Below, in pieces: positions 60,192 to 64,000 of a DNA stretch of 64,000 nucleotides. The notes under the pieces are model-generated. The model saw nothing but the letters and a program-made list of their open reading frames with translations. It had not been told where the DNA came from and made no database searches. Within the stretch, counting starts at the first letter, position 1. Every line of letters begins with the position of its first letter. The DNA lies in contig JAQFVV010006220.1 in NCBI GenBank assembly GCA_028023455.1, positions 9,505,916-9,569,915 of the forward strand, written 5' to 3'. A program made the position numbers and the translations under genes. The stretch is from Epiperipatus broadwayi. Taxonomy: Eukaryota > Onychophora > Udeonychophora > Euonychophora > Peripatidae.

Positions 60192-60450
60192 TAAGATGAT
60201 AGAAATTATAGTAATGTTTTTAGTTTTAATTTTGATGTGAGAATTTAAGGATACTTAAAGATACATTAATAAAATAATATTAATTATTCTAATAGTCTCT
60301 TTTTCATAAAATTAAATGTTAGTTTATATATGATGGAAATTAGATATGGGTTTGGTATTGATATATTGTCTATACTTTTAGTTATATTAAGAATATGAAT
60401 GTGGATTTTAATGAAGATAGCTAGTTTACATTTTTTTTAAAAAATATAAA
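60192..60450 (+). pseudogene. nad4: nad4 (mitochondrial), 5' fragment in NUMT
   Basis: After a start-like ATGATAGAAATTATAGTAAT (60199), the frame later reads SYGFGMDMLSMLLVMLSMWM and KMASLHF (mitochondrial code, 60341-60430), matching the N-terminal part of nad4 (FGID.LS...I.LS.WI..LM..AS). It lies directly after nad4L on the same strand, the usual order in animal mitochondria. Similarity fades after about 60450, taken as the NUMT's right end. Confidence 0.65.
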
Positions 60451-61168
60451 TATTATTTCTGTATTTTAATTTCAATATTAAATTTTATTTTATACTTTTG
60501 TTTCATTAAATGTTTTAATATTTACTCATTTCTGTTTCGATAAACATAACATAAAAACAGAACTATTATAACTTACATATAACTTAGTTTTTTTATTAAT
60601 CATGAATAAAAGAATTTCCTTATCTACATTTTTGTACATTCCATAGTATCTATTATAAATAGTAGGATCATATTATAAAGATAACTTCAAAAGAAAGGCA
60701 GTTGCTATTGGTCTCCATATTGATCGAATTTATTTCTAGAGAAGTATAGTGGAACAGTTGTTCTGTGTTGCCATGTAGCCTACATATGTGCGTACCAGAT
60801 ATTACTTGCTTTATCTGAAGTCAGAAATTAAGAAAGCTGAATTGAGATGATGACTTACTGCATTTATCTTGTATATATGAGATGCTAGTCTACTGATAAA
60901 TTTGAATAATACACATTAAGTCATATAAACATGTGTGGAAATAAACAAACGTTTGCTGTTAATAGACAAAAGTCTGTTATATCTATGTATAGAAGAGCAG
61001 ACAAAAATTGATTATATAGTACTCTTTGTACTGCTATTTTTTGTATACATATAAAGCATAGATAGAAAAAATTAATTAGGAAATAAAATATATATTAATA
61101 TTGACATGTTACTTCCTACACTAATATTAATAAAAATTTATTTTGTCTATTGACCAAAAAAGAGTATT
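60451..61168. other. AT-rich non-coding stretch
   Basis: Right flank of the NUMT up to the next family A insertion. No gene or clear repeat seen; a decayed continuation of nad4 cannot be excluded for the first ~100 bases. Confidence 0.4.
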
Positions 61169-61342
61169 TAACCTGTATTGTTAAACCACTAAACATCACA
61201 TGATCACCATCTCTTATACTAGCACATGTTTGTTATTAAACAAGGCAAAACTCTTCATATAGTAGTGCCACCCTGTCCCAACTAGAGTAATCAATGGATG
61301 CCAGAAGGCTTGTGCATAAAATCCCTATCTAGTGCCTACTCA

Positions 61343-61399
61343 TCCAATATCCCCAGACTAGTTTCTGGCTTATGGCCTTATTCGGTGAGGAGCTTTGGA
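61343..61399 (-). ncRNA. Hammerhead-like motif, family A, minus half
   Basis: Same layout as at 48.7 kb: TCCA/TGGA and TCCTCA/TGGGGA stems, stem II GGC/GCC, GAAA box II and the GTC site, but box I is CCGAATA instead of CUGANGA, so this copy should be dead. Confidence 0.45.
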
Positions 61400-61546
61400 T
61401 CTGAGAGCGCTGCACCTAGATCTTAGGGTCTAATACAACCCTCTAGCAGCCATCTTTTATCTCTATGTAACTACAAAACTATGAGAATGAAATTGAAAGC
61501 ACAATATTTTCAATCTAATGCTGGAGGGTTGGTGCAGTGCTCTCAG

Positions 61547-61604
61547 ATACAAAGTTCCTCACTGATGAAGGCCACAAGCCAGAAACTAGTCTGGGGATAT
61601 TGGA
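61547..61604 (+). ncRNA. Hammerhead-like motif, family A, plus half
   Basis: Plus strand: inner stem I TTCCTCA/TGGGGA, box I CTGATGA (61562-61568), stem II GGC/GCC with loop CACAA, box II GAAA (61582-61585), stem III of one or two pairs closed by the self-complementary CTAG, and GTC (61589-61591). The outer stem I is spoiled by one change (ATACA for ATCCA). Boxes I and II and the cleavage triplet are all intact. A.A at 10.1-11.1 is the departure from consensus. Confidence 0.6.
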
Positions 61605-61723
61605 TGAGTAGGCACTAGATAGGGATTTCATGCACAAGTTTTCTGGCATCTATTGATTACCCTAGTTGGCACAAGATGGCACTATTCTATGGAGAGTTTT
61701 GCCTTGTTTAATAACCTGTATTG

Positions 61724-64000
61724 CACTAGTATTTTCCTGAGGTACGTGTTTTCCTGATTTGTGATGATAGTGTTTTAGTTATATTTGTATGTTGGACTAA
61801 TTTGTTTTAAAAGTGAACAACTTTTGAATGAATGGAATAAATTAGCCAGCTAATAAAAACTAAGAATTCAGTAAAATAAAAAATGGCTAACCAGTGAAAG
61901 TCCCAGATAAGTTATTTTCTTTTAATTTTCTTACATTAATCCATGTCAAATATATATGGGGGTTTTATTGTAATGACAAGTGATTTTAATCTAGATTTTA
62001 GGATTGAATCACTATAATTGCATTTACTGTAATTAGATTGCAAAAATAATTTGGCTTATAAATTAAAGAAAATTAACAATTAATAATTTAAATATTATTC
62101 TGTACATATATGACCAATGACTATTTGTATATGAATAATATAGAATAATATCATCCAATAGATTAATAAATTTATTATTAAGAATTTAAATAATTTTATA
62201 AGATAATGTGCACAGTGTGCATGCATATCTATATGTGTACATATCTAAATTCATTCACTATTTATATATTATTAATACAGATTAATTGGGGCCTAGTAAT
62301 ATTAATGACTGGAATATTTTGTACTTACATATGTGATCTTTATGACCACTTACAATTTATATATTTGTAAACTACAATTTAAATAATGTTACATATATAG
62401 TTTTATCAATCTATGAAAATAATTAGCATTTAATACTTATAAGTCAAAATCAGGTTAATCCATTTATATTGTAAACTATTCATTAGATTTTTGTTTTTAT
62501 TGTTATTACTAAGTGTTCAATAAATTTATTAATCATTATTTCATGTCATTTTAGTGGTTATTTAATATCAGAATAAATATTGCATGTTTTCTTGTTCACA
62601 CATACAGTCATTAGGATCTTACAATCCCAATTAGCATAGGACAAATGATATGGGAGGGGGCATCTTTATAACTTTAAAATTATTTACATAGGGTTAAAAT
62701 TATGAAGAACATTTTTAAAGTCCATTCACTTTATTTAAATTTTATAATGATTACTAGTTTATTTACAACTAGTACACTCATGGTATTTGATAGCCTTGAG
62801 CATTGATGAGGAACAGATAGATATAATAATTCCAGCACTTTTGATACATGCTTAGTTTTATAATTATTTTAGCATATATGGATATAGATATGCAGTATCG
62901 AAATTAGTAATACGTATTTTTTTTTACATTATGCCTCAAGATTTTGATATTATATTAATGATAATTAACTTAAGATTTACTTACAATCAAACTGTTGATG
63001 ATCTGCTGATTCATTCGATATTATTCCACTCAATATCCATATAAATCCTTAACATTCTATATTTTGCATTATCATTTCCATCTTTATATGAATAACATCT
63101 GATAAAATCAAAAATTTGAATTTGTCCATCAAAATTAATTAATTCAAAACTTCTACTATTTTCTCTGTTGTTTTCACTTCCCTAGTCTAAAAAAATGCAA
63201 ATTTATATTGTTGAAGTAAAAATATTATAAATTCTAAGTGGAAGATCAGATCTTTCTTATATGAGATGATTTCTCACATTACATGACTTTATCATGATTT
63301 GAAGACATCTATAGAACAATATAAACATACCTAGATTTCATCAAAAAGTCTTCATGAGAGGTCTAATTCATTATTAATAAACAAACAAAAGAAAATCAAT
63401 ATTTGATCTTTCAGAAAACAAATTTGACACATTATTTTACTACTAATATTAATTATATTTGTTTTTTTTAATTCCAAAGAACAAATGTAAACAGAATAAA
63501 GAATCAAAATGAATTAATTAAACATATGTATTTAGATATTTATGTTTACACTAAATATTTTATATTCTGCATTACTTAATTAGGAACTGCCAATCAGAAA
63601 ACTCCCGAAGATCTTTTTGAGAAGCATAATAATGCTAATTATTTTCTTTGATGCTAGTATATTGACTAATATTAGTAAGCTGATTACATTTACTATCTTT
63701 AATTCATTGGATTTCTTATTATTTAAAAGAATAGTATGACTATTTTGTTAATATTTATTTATTAAACAATTCATCTATTCTACATATAGGTCCTCACTTG
63801 ATTATTATTTCAATTTGGTTCTTAAAATGATTTTGGAAAAGTAGCTTTAACAATGTTATACTTTAAAATACAACCCATTTTAATACAGATAAATTATTTC
63901 TATACTCTTTACTAATTAATACCATATTACTTTGAATATAATATATACCTTTTTTCCAAATTTTGAACCCATAAAAGAGGGGTAAGTCTTAAATGCAAAA
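61724..64000. other. AT-rich non-coding stretch to window end
   Basis: No gene, repeat family or element end recognised. A short GGGAGGGGGC block near 62652 and common A/T runs only. Confidence 0.5.

Larger units (their letters stand above)
57540..60450. other. Nuclear mitochondrial DNA segment (NUMT)
   Basis: A block with pieces of at least four mitochondrial genes: 12S rRNA on minus, 16S rRNA on plus, a tRNA-Pro-like sequence, nad4L and the start of nad4 on plus. Conserved rRNA cores are readable, proteins need TGA = Trp and AGA = Ser, and frames are broken, so this is a decayed nuclear copy. 12S and 16S meet head-to-head near 58740 with the 5' parts of both missing or blurred, and two tandem duplications are present. 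57540-58048, beyond the 12S 3' end, is AT-rich and may be a tRNA/control-region remnant that I cannot assign. Confidence 0.8.
61169..61723. repeat. Family A snap-back insertion with 12 bp target duplication
   Basis: TAACCTGTATTG flanks the block exactly (61169-61180 and 61712-61723). Inside, a minus-strand family A unit (61181-61500) is followed by a plus-strand partial unit (61505-61711), so the two halves face each other. Both ends share the AAACAAGGCAAAACT / AGTTTTGCCTTGTTTA sequence. Such a head-to-head inversion inside one target duplication is what twin priming produces in target-primed reverse transcription, and it argues that family A is copied from RNA. Confidence 0.75.

Overview
The window is very AT-rich animal nuclear DNA. 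I find no convincing intact host gene. What can be read is almost all mobile DNA plus one block of transferred mitochondrial DNA. Elements with (TGA)n tails (RTE-type LINEs), Penelope-like elements with GIY-YIG domains, hAT-type debris, hammerhead-like repeats and a mitochondrial insert that reads under the invertebrate code (TGA = Trp, AGA = Ser) all point to an invertebrate. An arthropod is possible from the mitochondrial fragments, but I cannot name the taxon.

Layout. 1-930: degraded tandem copies of a dispersed ~430-450 bp repeat (family A). 9.5-9.7 kb and 15.1-15.5 kb: family B, which pairs a hammerhead-like motif with a tRNA-like module. 16.8-18.35 kb: decayed RTE copy with a small inverted-repeat insertion. 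24.18-25.05 kb: large palindrome made of two head-to-head Penelope C-terminal ends. 26.29-29.36 kb: RTE fragment split by a 2.56 kb insertion (E1) that carries a GC-rich, spliced-looking coding block. 30.27-36.10 kb: near full-length RTE split by a 2.75 kb insertion (E2). E1 and E2 share about 10-13 bp of terminal sequence and make 4-5 bp target duplications, but their interiors look unrelated. 38.8-43.7 kb: Penelope-like element interrupted by a full-length RTE with a perfect 11 bp target duplication. 43.97-44.53 kb: hAT deletion derivative with an 8 bp target duplication. 46.5 kb: inverted tRNA-like SINE heads. 48.1-48.9 kb: tandem dimer of family A between 15 bp direct repeats. 52.86-55.78 kb: inverted-repeat DNA transposon hosting a Penelope GIY-YIG end with its own terminal repeats. 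55.85-57.5 kb: nested MITE-like repeats. About 57.5-60.45 kb: nuclear mitochondrial segment (12S on -, 16S on +, tRNA-Pro-like, nad4L, start of nad4). 61.18-61.71 kb: family A snap-back insertion with a 12 bp target duplication.

How it fits together. RTE elements (apurinic endonuclease + reverse transcriptase) and Penelope-like elements (reverse transcriptase + GIY-YIG) are the autonomous copy machinery seen here, although every copy is broken. Families A, B and C look like non-autonomous or terminal repeats with self-cleaving-ribozyme-like folds that such machinery could mobilise; target duplications of 12-15 bp around two family A insertions fit that. The points most worth following are the family A tandem dimers with hammerhead cores (retrozyme-like), the E1/E2 insertion family with exon-like cargo, and the rearranged mitochondrial insert.
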